Part shown: piece after piece, positions 6,766-15,598 of the stretch | Layout: the number at the start of each line of letters is the position of its first letter | Position numbering within the stretch: position 1 is the stretch's first letter | Origin: Chachezhania antarctica | GTDB lineage: Bacteria > Pseudomonadota > Alphaproteobacteria > Rhodobacterales > Rhodobacteraceae | DNA: 64,000 nt | Direction of reading: 5' to 3' | Assembly (NCBI RefSeq): GCF_003646465.1 | Contig: NZ_QZEX01000008.1 | Span: 1-64,000, forward strand | Translations under genes and position numbers: made by a program | The notes under the pieces: generated by a model | Database searches by the model: none | The model's input: only the letters and a program-made list of their open reading frames with translations | What the model was told of the DNA's origin: nothing

Positions 6766-9700
6766 ATGCGTTTGGGTCTGGACATTGGAACGAACTCAAT
6801 CGGCTGGTGGCTCTATGAAACGGAAAGCGCTGGGACCGACAGCGCGATCAAAGGCGTGATCGACGGCGGGGTGCGCATCTTTTCCGATGGCCGCGATCCG
6901 AAATCCGGGGCCTCACTCGCCGTCGACCGCCGCGCGGCGCGGGCCATGCGCCGTCGGCGCGACCGCTATCTGCGCCGCCGCGCGTCCCTGATGAAGGTGC
7001 TCGCCGGTGCCGGGCTGATGCCGGCCGATCCGGCCGAGGCCAGGTCGCTGACGCTCCTTGATCCCTATGAGCTGCGCGCAAGGGGTCTCGACGAACCTCT
7101 GCCTCTCGCCCATCTGGGCCGCGCCCTGTTCCACCTCAACCAGCGGCGTGGCTTCAAATCTAACCGCAAGACGGACCGGGGCGACAACGAAAGCGGCAAG
7201 ATAAAGGACGCGACCCAGCGGCTCGACTGGGCGATGCATGACGCCTGCGCCCGGACCTACGGCGAGTTTCTGCACATGCGCCGAGCCCGTGCAACGGACA
7301 CGCGGAACGTGCCCTCGGTGCGAACACGGCTTTCGGTTGCCGGCCGGGGCGGACCGGACGCGAAGGAAGAGGCCGGCTACGATTTCTACCCGGAAAGGCG
7401 CCATCTCGAGGCTGAGTTTCATGCGCTTTGGGCGGCGCAGGCGGAGCATTTCCCCGATGTGTTGACCGGCGGCCTCCGCGACCTGGTCTTCGAAAAGATC
7501 TTCTACCAGCGCCCCCTGAAAGAACCCGTGGTCGGCCTGTGCCTGTTCTCGGGCCATCACGGCGTCCCCGCCAGGGAAAAGCGCCTGCCGAAGGCGCATC
7601 CTCTTGTACAGCGCCGGACCCTCTACGAGACCGTCAACCAGCTCCGCATCACCGCCGACGGGCGCGAGACTCGGCCGCTGATTCGGGAAGAACGGGACCG
7701 GGTCGTCCATTCGCTTGACAACAAAGCGCCGACGAAGTCGCTCTCGTCCATGTCGATGACGCTGGCCGCCCTCGCCAAGGTCCTGAAGCTACGGGACGGC
7801 GAGCGCTTCACGCTGGAAACTGGTGTCCGGGACGCCATCGCCTGCGACCCCGTTCGGGCCAGCCTGTCGCATCCGGATCGGTTCGGGCCGCGTTGGTCGG
7901 CCCTTGCGTGGGGGGACCAGTGGGAGGTGATCGGGCGCATCCGCGCGGTGGAAAGCGACAGCGACCATGAGGAGCTGGTGGCCTGGCTGATCGGGGCCCA
8001 CCAGTTGGATGCCGATCACGCCGCAGCAACGGCGAACGCGCCCTTGCCAGAAGGCTACGGACGACTCGGCCTGACGGCGACGCAGGCGATTTTGGAACAG
8101 CTGCGCGCCGACGTCCTGACCTATTCCGAGGCCGTGGCCGCCTGCGGCTGGCATCATTCTAATCAGCGTACCGGAGAGTACCTCGACCGACTTCCCTACT
8201 ATGGCGAGGTGCTGGAACGGCACGTCATCCCCGGCACCTATGACGAGAGTGACGACGAGATCACCCGCTACGGCCGGATCACCAACCCGACTGTTCATAT
8301 CGGCCTGAACCAGCTGCGCCGCCTTCTGAACAGGATCATCGACATCCACGGCAAGCCCGACCAGATCGTCGTGGAACTGGCACGCGAACTGAAGCAATCC
8401 GAGCAGCAGAAGCGCGAGGCGATGAAGCGTATCCGCGACACGACGGCGGATGCGCAGCGTCGGTCTAGACAGCTTGAGGAGCTCAGGCAGCCAGACACCG
8501 GCCACAACCGGATGCTTCTGCGTCTCTGGGAAGATCTCGGGCCGGCTGTTGGACCCCGCTGCTGCCCTTATACGGGCGAGACGATCAGCGTGACGATGCT
8601 GTTCGACGGCTCTTGCGATGTGGACCACATCCTGCCCTACTCGCGCACTCTGGACGACAGCTTCGCCAACCGGACCCTGTGCCTGCAACAGGCGAACCGC
8701 GACAAGCGGAACCGGACGCCGTGGGAAGCCTGGGGCGGCACTTTGCTATGGGACGCGGTCGAGGCCAACCTCAAGAACCTGTCAGAGAACAAGCGCTGGC
8801 GTTTCGCCCCGGATGCGATGGAGCGGTTCGAAGGGGAACGGGAATTCCTCGACCGGGCCTTGGTGGACACGCAGTACTTGGCCCGGATCGCCCGGACCTA
8901 TCTCGACACGCTCTATACCAAGGGCGGCCACGTCTGGGTCGTTCCCGGTCGTATGACCGAGATGCTGCGCCGCCACTGGGGCCTCAACTCGCTTCTCAGC
9001 GATGCCGACTGCGGGGCGGTCAAGGCCAAGAACCGGACCGACCACCGGCACCACGCGATCGACGCGGCCGTCGTTGCCGCGACCGACCGCAGCCTCTTGA
9101 ACCGCATCAGCCGCGCGGCAGGCCAAGGGGAAGAGGCGGGCCAGTCCGCCGAGCTTGTCGCCCGGGAAACCCCGCCTCCTTGGGAGGGGTTCCGCAGCGA
9201 CGTCAAAGCACGCCTCACAACGATGATCGTCAGCCACCGCGCCGATCATGGCCGGATCGACCCGCAGGCGCGCAAGTCCGGGCGGGACAGCACCACGGGG
9301 CAACTGCACAACGACACCGCCTACGGCATCGTCGACGCAACGACAGTCGTCAGTCGGACGCCGCTCCTGTCGCTCAAGCCCGGGGACATCGTGGTCACGC
9401 CGAAGGGAAAGAACATCCGCGACCCGCAGCTGCAGATGGCTCTTGAGGTCGCGACGAGGGGCAAGGACGGTAAAGCGTTCGAAGCGGCGCTTGCCGAGTT
9501 TGCCGCCCGGCCGGGGCCATATAGGGGGTTGCGAAGGGTGCGCCTGATCGAGGCGCTCCAGCAAAGCGCGCGGGTCGAGATCGGAACTGGGGCCGACGGG
9601 CGACCGCTCAAGGCCTATAAGGGCGACAGCAACCATTGCTACGAGTTGTGGCGTCTGTCCGACGGCAAGGTGACACCACAGGTCGTCACGACGTTCGAGT

Positions 9701-10005
9701 CGAATACCGGGGTGGAGAAGCGCCCGCATCCCGCCGCGAAACGGCTCCTGCGCATCTTCAAGCGCGACATGGTTGCAGTGGAACGGGATGGACAAACGCT
9801 GATCTGTTACGTGCAGAAACTGGACGTCGCCAATGGGCTTTTCCTCGCCGAGCACACTGAGGCGAATGCCGATGCGCGACACCGCGACAAGGACAGCGGG
9901 TTCCGGCTCCTCCAACTTGGCGCAGGCTCGATCGTGAAGGCCAGACTGCGCCGTGTCTTCGTGGACGAAGCTGGCCGCCTCCGCGATCCCGGCCCGAAAG
10001 GGTAA
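6766..10005 (+). CDS. cas9: Cas9, type II-C RNA-guided DNA endonuclease, 1079 aa
   Basis: Length is typical of compact II-C Cas9 proteins such as the Neisseria one. Catalytic residues are all present: RuvC-I Asp6 in GLDIGTNSIGW; an arginine-rich bridge helix at about residues 50-75 (RRAARAMRRRRDRYLRRRA); RuvC-II Glu537 in IVVELAREL; HNH Asp620-His621 (DVDHILPYSR), Asn635 and Asn644; RuvC-III His763 and Asp766 in HRHHAIDAA. The C-terminal third should recognise the PAM, which cannot be read from sequence. The start follows GGAGG by seven bases. cas1 and cas2 follow on the same strand. The intact active sites imply a functional nuclease. Confidence 0.97.
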   Translation: MRLGLDIGTNSIGWWLYETESAGTDSAIKGVIDGGVRIFSDGRDPKSGASLAVDRRAARAMRRRRDRYLRRRASLMKVLAGAGLMPADPAEARSLTLLDPYELRARGLDEPLPLAHLGRALFHLNQRRGFKSNRKTDRGDNESGKIKDATQRLDWAMHDACARTYGEFLHMRRARATDTRNVPSVRTRLSVAGRGGPDAKEEAGYDFYPERRHLEAEFHALWAAQAEHFPDVLTGGLRDLVFEKIFYQRPLKEPVVGLCLFSGHHGVPAREKRLPKAHPLVQRRTLYETVNQLRITADGRETRPLIREERDRVVHSLDNKAPTKSLSSMSMTLAALAKVLKLRDGERFTLETGVRDAIACDPVRASLSHPDRFGPRWSALAWGDQWEVIGRIRAVESDSDHEELVAWLIGAHQLDADHAAATANAPLPEGYGRLGLTATQAILEQLRADVLTYSEAVAACGWHHSNQRTGEYLDRLPYYGEVLERHVIPGTYDESDDEITRYGRITNPTVHIGLNQLRRLLNRIIDIHGKPDQIVVELARELKQSEQQKREAMKRIRDTTADAQRRSRQLEELRQPDTGHNRMLLRLWEDLGPAVGPRCCPYTGETISVTMLFDGSCDVDHILPYSRTLDDSFANRTLCLQQANRDKRNRTPWEAWGGTLLWDAVEANLKNLSENKRWRFAPDAMERFEGEREFLDRALVDTQYLARIARTYLDTLYTKGGHVWVVPGRMTEMLRRHWGLNSLLSDADCGAVKAKNRTDHRHHAIDAAVVAATDRSLLNRISRAAGQGEEAGQSAELVARETPPPWEGFRSDVKARLTTMIVSHRADHGRIDPQARKSGRDSTTGQLHNDTAYGIVDATTVVSRTPLLSLKPGDIVVTPKGKNIRDPQLQMALEVATRGKDGKAFEAALAEFAARPGPYRGLRRVRLIEALQQSARVEIGTGADGRPLKAYKGDSNHCYELWRLSDGKVTPQVVTTFESNTGVEKRPHPAAKRLLRIFKRDMVAVERDGQTLICYVQKLDVANGLFLAEHTEANADARHRDKDSGFRLLQLGAGSIVKARLRRVFVDEAGRLRDPGPKG

Positions 10006-10071
10006 GGATTTCCGCCATTTCAACGAATCGGCTGGTCGGGGACCCTGCTCCGGTTTTCCGGGAATGCTTTT

Positions 10072-10983
10072 GTGGACCAGATTATCGACATTGCCACGGA
10101 CGGGCGGCACCTGTCTCGCGACCGCGGGTTCCTGAAGGTCAGCGAGGATGGGGCAGAGGTCGGCCGCATCCCGCTTGACCAGATCGCCGGCGTCATCGTG
10201 CATGCCCACGGCACGACCTGCTCCGCCTCGCTTCTCACCGAGTTGGCCGACCGTGGCGCCCCGGTTGTCCTGTGTGCCGCCAATCACGCGCCCCGCTCGG
10301 TCCTGATGCCGCTCGAGGGCCACCATGCGCAGGGCGCGCGGCTGCGGGCCCAGTGGCAGGCCAGGACACCGCTGCTGAAACAGGTCTGGAAGCAGGTCGT
10401 CGTGGCCAAGATCGACATGCAGGCCGCCGCGCTCAAGGCGGTGGGCGAGGTGCACGGCCCCGTCACCATGCTCCGGCGCAAGGTGACGAGCGGCGACACC
10501 ACAAATGTCGAGGCCCAGGCCGCCCGCCTCTACTGGCCGCTCATGATGGGCAGTGAGTTCCGGCGCGACCGCGCCGCTTCAGACACCAACGCGCTCCTCA
10601 ACTACGGCTACACCGTCTTGCGCGCCGCCACCTCCCGCGCCGTCGTCGCCGCGGGACTGCACCCGTCCATCGGCGTGCACCATGCCAACCGCGGCAATGC
10701 TTTTGCCCTGGCCGACGACCTGATGGAACCCTTCCGCCCCCTCGTCGATTGTGCGGTGCGAGGCCTGGTCGCGCGGAACGGCGTGCAGATCGATACCGAG
10801 GCCAAGCAAACGCTCGCTCGCCTGATCGCGCTCGACCTGCAGTTAGGCAACGGCCTCACGCCCGTCTCCGTCGCGCTCTGCAAGCTGGCCACCTCACTCG
10901 GGCAGAGCTTCGAGACCGGCAAGCTCGCGCTCGCCCTGCCCGCCCCGCCTGACCCGCTCACCCTTGCGGGGCTGGGAGCATGA
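10072..10983 (+). CDS. cas1: Cas1 integrase for spacer acquisition, 303 aa
   Basis: Begins at GTG 66 bases after cas9. Metal-binding residues of the Cas1 active site are present: Glu147 in NVEAQAARLYW, His203/His204 in GVHHANRGNAF and Asp216 in LADDLMEPFRP. The length and these blocks match type II Cas1. With Cas2 it forms the complex that integrates new spacers at the leader end of the array. It ends in an ATGA overlap with cas2, so both are translated together. No csn2 or cas4 is present, as expected for subtype II-C. Confidence 0.96.
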   Translation: MDQIIDIATDGRHLSRDRGFLKVSEDGAEVGRIPLDQIAGVIVHAHGTTCSASLLTELADRGAPVVLCAANHAPRSVLMPLEGHHAQGARLRAQWQARTPLLKQVWKQVVVAKIDMQAAALKAVGEVHGPVTMLRRKVTSGDTTNVEAQAARLYWPLMMGSEFRRDRAASDTNALLNYGYTVLRAATSRAVVAAGLHPSIGVHHANRGNAFALADDLMEPFRPLVDCAVRGLVARNGVQIDTEAKQTLARLIALDLQLGNGLTPVSVALCKLATSLGQSFETGKLALALPAPPDPLTLAGLGA

Positions 10984-11324
10984 ACGCCGAGGCGCCCTAT
11001 CTCTCAGGATACCGAATCATGTGGATACTCGTGATGTTCGACCTGCCAACCGACACCAGGCCCCAGCGCAAGGCCGCGACCGAGTTCCGCAATTTCCTGC
11101 TCGACGAGGGCTTCGAGCGCAGCCAGTTCTCGGTCTATGCCCGCTTCGTCAACGGCAAGGAGGCCTTCCAGACAAGGGTGAGCCGAATTGAGCGGAACCT
11201 GCCTGAGAAGGGCGACATCCAGGTGCTGAACTTCACTGATCGCCAGTATCGTGATATCGTCCACTTCTCGGATCAGGGCCGACGAGCTGCCCGCAGGAAT
11301 CCAGAGCAACTGGCGCTTTTCTGA
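10980..11324 (+). CDS. cas2: Cas2, structural partner of Cas1, 114 aa
   Basis: Overlaps the cas1 stop by ATGA. The LSGYRIMWILVMFDLPTDT block followed by FRNFLLDEGFERSQFSVYARF is typical of type II-C Cas2; the aspartate in MFDLP is the conserved ferredoxin-fold residue. An internal ATG at 11019 (MWILV) is an alternative start, but the extra N-terminal residues match II-C relatives and the ATGA overlap supports the longer form. It ends 31 bases before a perfect hairpin and 73 bases before the first repeat of the array. Confidence 0.95.
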   Translation: MNAEAPYLSGYRIMWILVMFDLPTDTRPQRKAATEFRNFLLDEGFERSQFSVYARFVNGKEAFQTRVSRIERNLPEKGDIQVLNFTDRQYRDIVHFSDQGRRAARRNPEQLALF

Positions 11325-11355
11325 AGATGATTCCCCATTTTGCTCCACTCGACGC

Positions 11356-11391
11356 ACCCTCAAACCCCTGTTTTGTCAGGGGTTTGAGGGT
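11356..11391. terminator. Perfect 15-bp inverted repeat between cas2 and the CRISPR array
   Basis: ACCCTCAAACCCCTG (11356-11370) and CAGGGGTTTGAGGGT (11377-11391) are perfectly complementary around the loop TTTTGT. The hairpin lies six bases before the first repeat and has no U-tract on either strand. Because cas2 is transcribed into it from the left and the array, by the inferred orientation, from the right, it is placed to end or process both transcripts. Confidence 0.7.
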
Positions 11392-11397
11392 GGATCA

Positions 11398-13342
11398 AGG
11401 ATAGCCGTTCAGAATTCGTGGTCCAGCCGCAACCCAGCTATTGCCATAACAACTCGGGAGCGAGGATAGCCGTTCAGAATTCGTGGTCCAGCCGCAACTG
11501 AGGAGTTTACCATTGTCGCCTCCGGTAAGGATAGCCGTTCAGAATTCGTGGTCCAGCCGCAACCGCGGCGATGCCCGGGGCGCCATTCCTCCCAGGATAG
11601 CCGTTCAGAATTCGTGGTCCAGCCGCAACGGGTGAGTACAAACCCTTGATAATCCATGAAGGATAGCCGTTCAGAATTCGTGGTCCAGCCGCAACTGCGC
11701 CGGCCTGCGCAACATTCACAAAAGCAGGATAGCCGTTCAGAATTCGTGGTCCAGCCGCAACAGCATATGCTGCGGCACTGGAAACTTGTCGAGGATAGCC
11801 GTTCAGAATTCGTGGTCCAGCCGCAACTCGCACATTTCGCGGATCTTGAAGGGGCAGAGGATAGCCGTTCAGAATTCGTGGTCCAGCCGCAACTCAAATT
11901 GGCCCGCCCAAATCTCTCTGGGCAGGATAGCCGTTCAGAATTCGTGGTCCAGCCGCAACTTGCGCCGGGACGAAAGCGCGATGTTCACCAGGATAGCCGT
12001 TCAGAATTCGTGGTCCAGCCGCAACTGATCTCCATCACGGCAGTCAAGCCGTTGTAGGATAGCCGTTCAGAATTCGTGGTCCAGCCGCAACGACACGCCG
12101 GTCACGGTCACGGTCGTGTTCAGGATAGCCGTTCAGAATTCGTGGTCCAGCCGCAACTGGCTCAAGAAGTGGATGTTTGTGGCCGCAAGGATAGCCGTTC
12201 AGAATTCGTGGTCCAGCCGCAACGATAGAGACTGCCGACACTGAAATTCAGAAAGGATAGCCGTTCAGAATTCGTGGTCCAGCCGCAACCGAGCGGTAAT
12301 GCTGAACGCGTGCCAGGTCAGGATAGCCGTTCAGAATTCGTGGTCCAGCCGCAACAGTGACAGCCAACAGGGCGATCCAGCGCATAGGATAGCCGTTCAG
12401 AATTCGTGGTCCAGCCGCAACCGCAGCGATCGCTTCGGCTTCCAGCTCCTCAGGATAGCCGTTCAGAATTCGTGGTCCAGCCGCAACAGCACGTTCGCCG
12501 CTACGGTGCCCGCCAGAGGATAGCCGTTCAGAATTCGTGGTCCAGCCGCAACTGCTTTCACGCCGATATGCTTTCCGATCATAGGATAGCCGTTCAGAAT
12601 TCGTGGTCCAGCCGCAACAAAAGATCATCGCCAAGCATTTCAAGGAAAAGGATAGCCGTTCAGAATTCGTGGTCCAGCCGCAACCCACCTGGTGCCCCGT
12701 CGACGACGAAGGCAGGATAGCCGTTCAGAATTCGTGGTCCAGCCGCAACCGCCGCTTCGATCCGGCCTTCGGTGGCCAGAGGATAGCCGTTCAGAATTCG
12801 TGGTCCAGCCGCAACACCGGGATCAGCGCTAGAACCACCCAGGCGAGGATAGCCGTTCAGAATTCGTGGTCCAGCCGCAACTGGATCGGCTGCACAAAGG
12901 TCAGCGCGGCGAGGATAGCCGTTCAGAATTCGTGGTCCAGCCGCAACTTGGCGATCGGTGCCGCCTTGCCCGGCGTAGGATAGCCGTTCAGAATTCGTGG
13001 TCCAGCCGCAACTCCCCCTGTGTGTCGAGGGCGGAGAGGATGAGGATAGCCGTTCAGAATTCGTGGTCCAGCCGCAACGAGCCACCGCGCTATTGCAGAA
13101 AGTGATTTAGGATAGCCGTTCAGAATTCGTGGTCCAGCCGCAACGGGCGCGTTCGTCCGCGTTCCCGGTGGATAAGGATAGCCGTTCAGAATTCGTGGTC
13201 CAGCCGCAACTGAGGCTTATATCAAGTTCTGTGAGGAAAAAGGATAGCCGTTCAGAATTCGTGGTCCAGCCGCAACAATGGCCAAGCGCCGCCTGGGGCC
13301 GTGGGAAGGATAGCCGTTCAGAATTCGTGGTCCAGCCGCAAC
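11398..13342 (-). CRISPR. CRISPR array, 30 identical 36-bp repeats, 29 spacers
   Basis: On the plus strand each repeat begins AGGATAGCCGTTC and ends GGTCCAGCCGCAAC. I read all 30 copies as identical, with no degenerate terminal repeat at either end. Spacers are 30 bp, except five of 29 bp (numbers 1, 2, 17, 20 and 24 from the left). Transcription is inferred on the minus strand, since the reverse complement starts GTTGCGGC, as II-C repeats do, and only that strand pairs with the tracrRNA. The leader should then be right of 13342 and the oldest spacers next to cas2. The 3' end of the transcribed repeat reads GGCTATCCT, a possible -10 element in each repeat. Spacer 15 (12356-12385) resembles the o-spanin gene at 2443-2472. 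Confidence 0.97.
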
Positions 13343-13512
13343 GCCATGCCGCTTCTTGGCTCTGCGCAAACCCTCAATCGGGATCTCTGCCGAGGTGTTT
13401 GAACGGCAGCTTTAACGATTTCCCTACGATGAGCATGCGCCTGCGGCGAACTTCCGTTTTCCGCGGCCCTTTTCTGCTGTGCTTGGTGCGAGCATGGCAC
13501 TATGGATAGATC
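13343..13512 (-). promoter_or_regulatory. Putative CRISPR leader (right flank of the array)
   Basis: If the array is transcribed on the minus strand, this 170-base non-coding stretch is its leader, the place where new spacers would be added next to the last repeat (13307-13342). It holds no gene and no clear -35/-10 pair; it is only moderately A+T-rich. The assignment depends on the inferred array orientation. Confidence 0.45.
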
Positions 13513-13677
13513 ATGCCAACGATCGGTGACCCCATACAGTCCGCGCTAGAGCAAGCACGCGGCGCAGCTGCAGAACTGGCGCGCACGCGGGGGGCTCAGC
13601 GCGGGTCTATCGACTCTGCCCTGGGGGACCTGCGTACGGCGATCCGAAAGTTGGAAGAGGTGAAGAAGGGCAGGTAG
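13513..13677 (+). CDS. Small hypothetical protein beside the array, 54 aa
   Basis: Reads MPTIGDPIQSALEQARG to EEVKKGR and stops. It is predicted to be two amphipathic helices, charged and soluble, without a signal peptide. No strong ribosome binding site precedes it. I do not recognise it. Its place between the CRISPR leader and the tRNA fragment makes it part of the mobile island. It could equally be a chance frame, since codon use alone does not decide in 54 codons. Confidence 0.35.
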   Translation: MPTIGDPIQSALEQARGAAAELARTRGAQRGSIDSALGDLRTAIRKLEEVKKGR

Positions 13678-13796
13678 GGTATGCTCTTTGGTTCGCTGAA
13701 CCTGCGGAAGCCGAATTCTCCTGCACAAACGGAGAACATCACTGTTTAGAAAACCGTTCTATTGCTGAAAATGCCATGTCTTGCGTGGGAGCCCAG

Positions 13797-13844
13797 CCCC
13801 TCCTAAGGGGCAGGTTGCAGGTTCGAATCCTGCCGGGGTCACCA
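13797..13844 (+). other. 3' fragment of a tRNA-Arg(CCU) gene, putative attachment site at island edge
   Basis: The bases CCCCTCCTAAGGGG (anticodon loop with CCT), then GCAGGTTCGAATCCTGC (complete T arm) and CGGGGTCACCA (3' acceptor strand with CCA), match the 3' half of a tRNA-Arg(CCU). The partner 5' acceptor strand (expected GACCCCG) and the D arm are missing upstream, so this is not a whole tRNA. Integrases that use tRNA genes leave such a displaced 3' fragment at the far end of the element. Its orientation puts the integrated DNA on the left and chromosome on the right, matching the change of gene content. Confidence 0.7.
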
Positions 13845-14041
13845 TTTCATCATTGATCGCACCGGACATCAGGCAGCTGGGCCCCTCTTGGGACCGGCCG
13901 CATTCAATGCTCCCGGGCCGCAAGGCGCCAGCGATGCAAATGCAGCGCAACGGCAGAGTTTGCGACGCCTATCGCGTGAATTCGCGTGCCACGTGTGTCG
14001 AAACTTGGCAGCATCCGGCGACGCATTCGAGGATGGTGACG

Positions 14042-15598
14042 ATGCAGAGACTATGGCGGGTATTGCGCCCTGTGGTGGCCGGTTGGGCGGCCATCACCCT
14101 GGTCGGGTGCGGCAGCGCCGACACCAGCCCGCCGGTCCGCCAGGCCGTGTCCAGGGCGGCCGTCCCCGTGCAGGCCTTTGCCGGGGATGTGGCGTTCTAC
14201 ATCGCGCACAGCATCGCCTCGCCCAAGGGCGCGCTGCCTGTCGAACTGTATCTTGGCTTCAAGGCGGAAACCGAAACCCGGATCGGTCTGAACGCGGCCG
14301 TCGATCTGCGTCAGATCCAGCGCGACCTGCCGATCCTGTTGTCGGGCCGCAAGGATCCCGATTGCCGGATCGGACTGACCGTCCGGCTGGACCGGACCGA
14401 GGCCGAGGATACGTCGGTGCGCGCGAAGGGCTCCGTCACGGCGGATCTGTACCGCTGCAAGGGCCACGGGACGCCTGACGCCGTTCGCGGCATTCACCTT
14501 CTGACCCAGACGGTGAAGTTCGACGCGCTGATGGGCGCCGGCCTGAAGGGCCAGTGCGTGGAGTTCGAGCTTCGCCAGCTTCAGATCGACCCGACGGGCT
14601 TCCTGGGCTGGCTGAGCACGGCCGTGGGCGCCACGGACCGCATTCGCGAGGCGATACTGGAACACGGCAACAAGGCCCTGCGCGACACGCCGATCTGCCC
14701 GAAGATCCCGCCCACGCTTGCCGTGCTGGAACCGGAACTGGCCCATGGCGGCCCGTTCGAGATCGGCGACGGCGGGCTGGGTCTGGATCTGGCGGGATCG
14801 GTGTCGACGGGGTCGGCGCAGCTGATCACGATGCTGGATCTGCTGCAGAAGAACGGCCACCTGCCCAAGGCGCCCGCTGATATGCCCGCACCCACGGCCC
14901 CCACGGTCGCGTTCCGCTTCGACAACAGCCTGAAGGCGGCAGAGACGCCACTGGAATATCAGGTCGAACTGGGCATGACGTCGGTCGCGCCCACGCGGAT
15001 CGGACTTGGGGCAACGCTCGACCTCCGCGACATTCAGCAGAACTTGCCGACGCTTTTCGCCGGAACGGTGCTGGTGGACAATTGTGCGGCCCGGGTGGAG
15101 TTGAAGGATGTGGACCTTGCCGCCGAGGGCGAGACCGTGATCGCCAGTGCCAAGCTGGAAGCGCGCAGCTACGATTGCGCGCGGACCGGCGCCCAGAACT
15201 GGGAACGGGGCGATGAAACCCGGGTGGAGGACATCGACGTCCGCGCCGCCGCGTCGGTCACCATCGAAGACAATTGCGCCATCTTCCAGCTTGTGGATCT
15301 TGGGCAGGACAGTTCGGCGCCGGTGGACGAGGACGACAAGAAGGCCGCGCTGATCGCGGCCGCGCGCACGGCGTTCGTGCAGGGGATCGACCTGCTGCTG
15401 ACGGCGCATCCCCTGTGTCCGGAATTGCCGGTTGAGCTTCAGGCGCTCGATCCGCAATTCACGCAAGGCTCCCCGCACGAGGTGGGGCAGGGCGGTCTGG
15501 GCCTTGGCGTCAAGGGATCTGTCGATCTGAGCGCCGAGACCATCATCTCTCTCCTGCAGGTCCTGCAGCAGAAGGGCGTCCTGCCGCCCGCGCCCTAA
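14042..15598 (+). CDS. Two-repeat periplasmic lipoprotein, function unknown, 518 aa
   Basis: The start [10 protein letters not shown] follows GAGG by nine bases; an ATG three codons earlier is possible. A signal peptide ends in a lipobox TLVGC, with Cys23 the lipidated residue. The mature protein is an internal duplication of about 240 residues. [18 protein letters not shown] in the first half corresponds to [18 protein letters not shown] in the second. Each half ends with a matching block ([13 protein letters not shown] / [13 protein letters not shown], then [13 protein letters not shown] / [13 protein letters not shown]). Paired cysteines in each half suggest disulfides. I do not recognise a family. 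It is the first gene after the tRNA fragment and its end overlaps betA tail to tail by four bases. Confidence 0.75.
   Translation: MQRLWRVLRPVVAGWAAITLVGCGSADTSPPVRQAVSRAAVPVQAFAGDVAFYIAHSIASPKGALPVELYLGFKAETETRIGLNAAVDLRQIQRDLPILLSGRKDPDCRIGLTVRLDRTEAEDTSVRAKGSVTADLYRCKGHGTPDAVRGIHLLTQTVKFDALMGAGLKGQCVEFELRQLQIDPTGFLGWLSTAVGATDRIREAILEHGNKALRDTPICPKIPPTLAVLEPELAHGGPFEIGDGGLGLDLAGSVSTGSAQLITMLDLLQKNGHLPKAPADMPAPTAPTVAFRFDNSLKAAETPLEYQVELGMTSVAPTRIGLGATLDLRDIQQNLPTLFAGTVLVDNCAARVELKDVDLAAEGETVIASAKLEARSYDCARTGAQNWERGDETRVEDIDVRAAASVTIEDNCAIFQLVDLGQDSSAPVDEDDKKAALIAAARTAFVQGIDLLLTAHPLCPELPVELQALDPQFTQGSPHEVGQGGLGLGVKGSVDLSAETIISLLQVLQQKGVLPPAP

Noticed and set aside
11409-13105. Long open frames on both strands across 11.4-13.1 kb encoding repeats such as CGWTTNSERLS and DSRSEFVVQPQ
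   Set aside because: They are translations of the CRISPR repeat-spacer array; the period of 66 bases is a multiple of three, so frames stay open by chance.
13772-13844. A complete tRNA-Arg gene
   Set aside because: The T arm, anticodon loop and CCA end are perfect, but there is no 5' acceptor strand complementary to CGGGGTC and no D arm upstream; the anticodon stem also fails at its outer pairs. Only a 3' fragment is present.
13781-14041. An extended N-terminus for the lipoprotein gene (open frame from 13781)
   Set aside because: It would run through the tRNA fragment and place the signal peptide deep inside the protein; the start at 14042 has a ribosome binding site and gives a proper lipoprotein signal.
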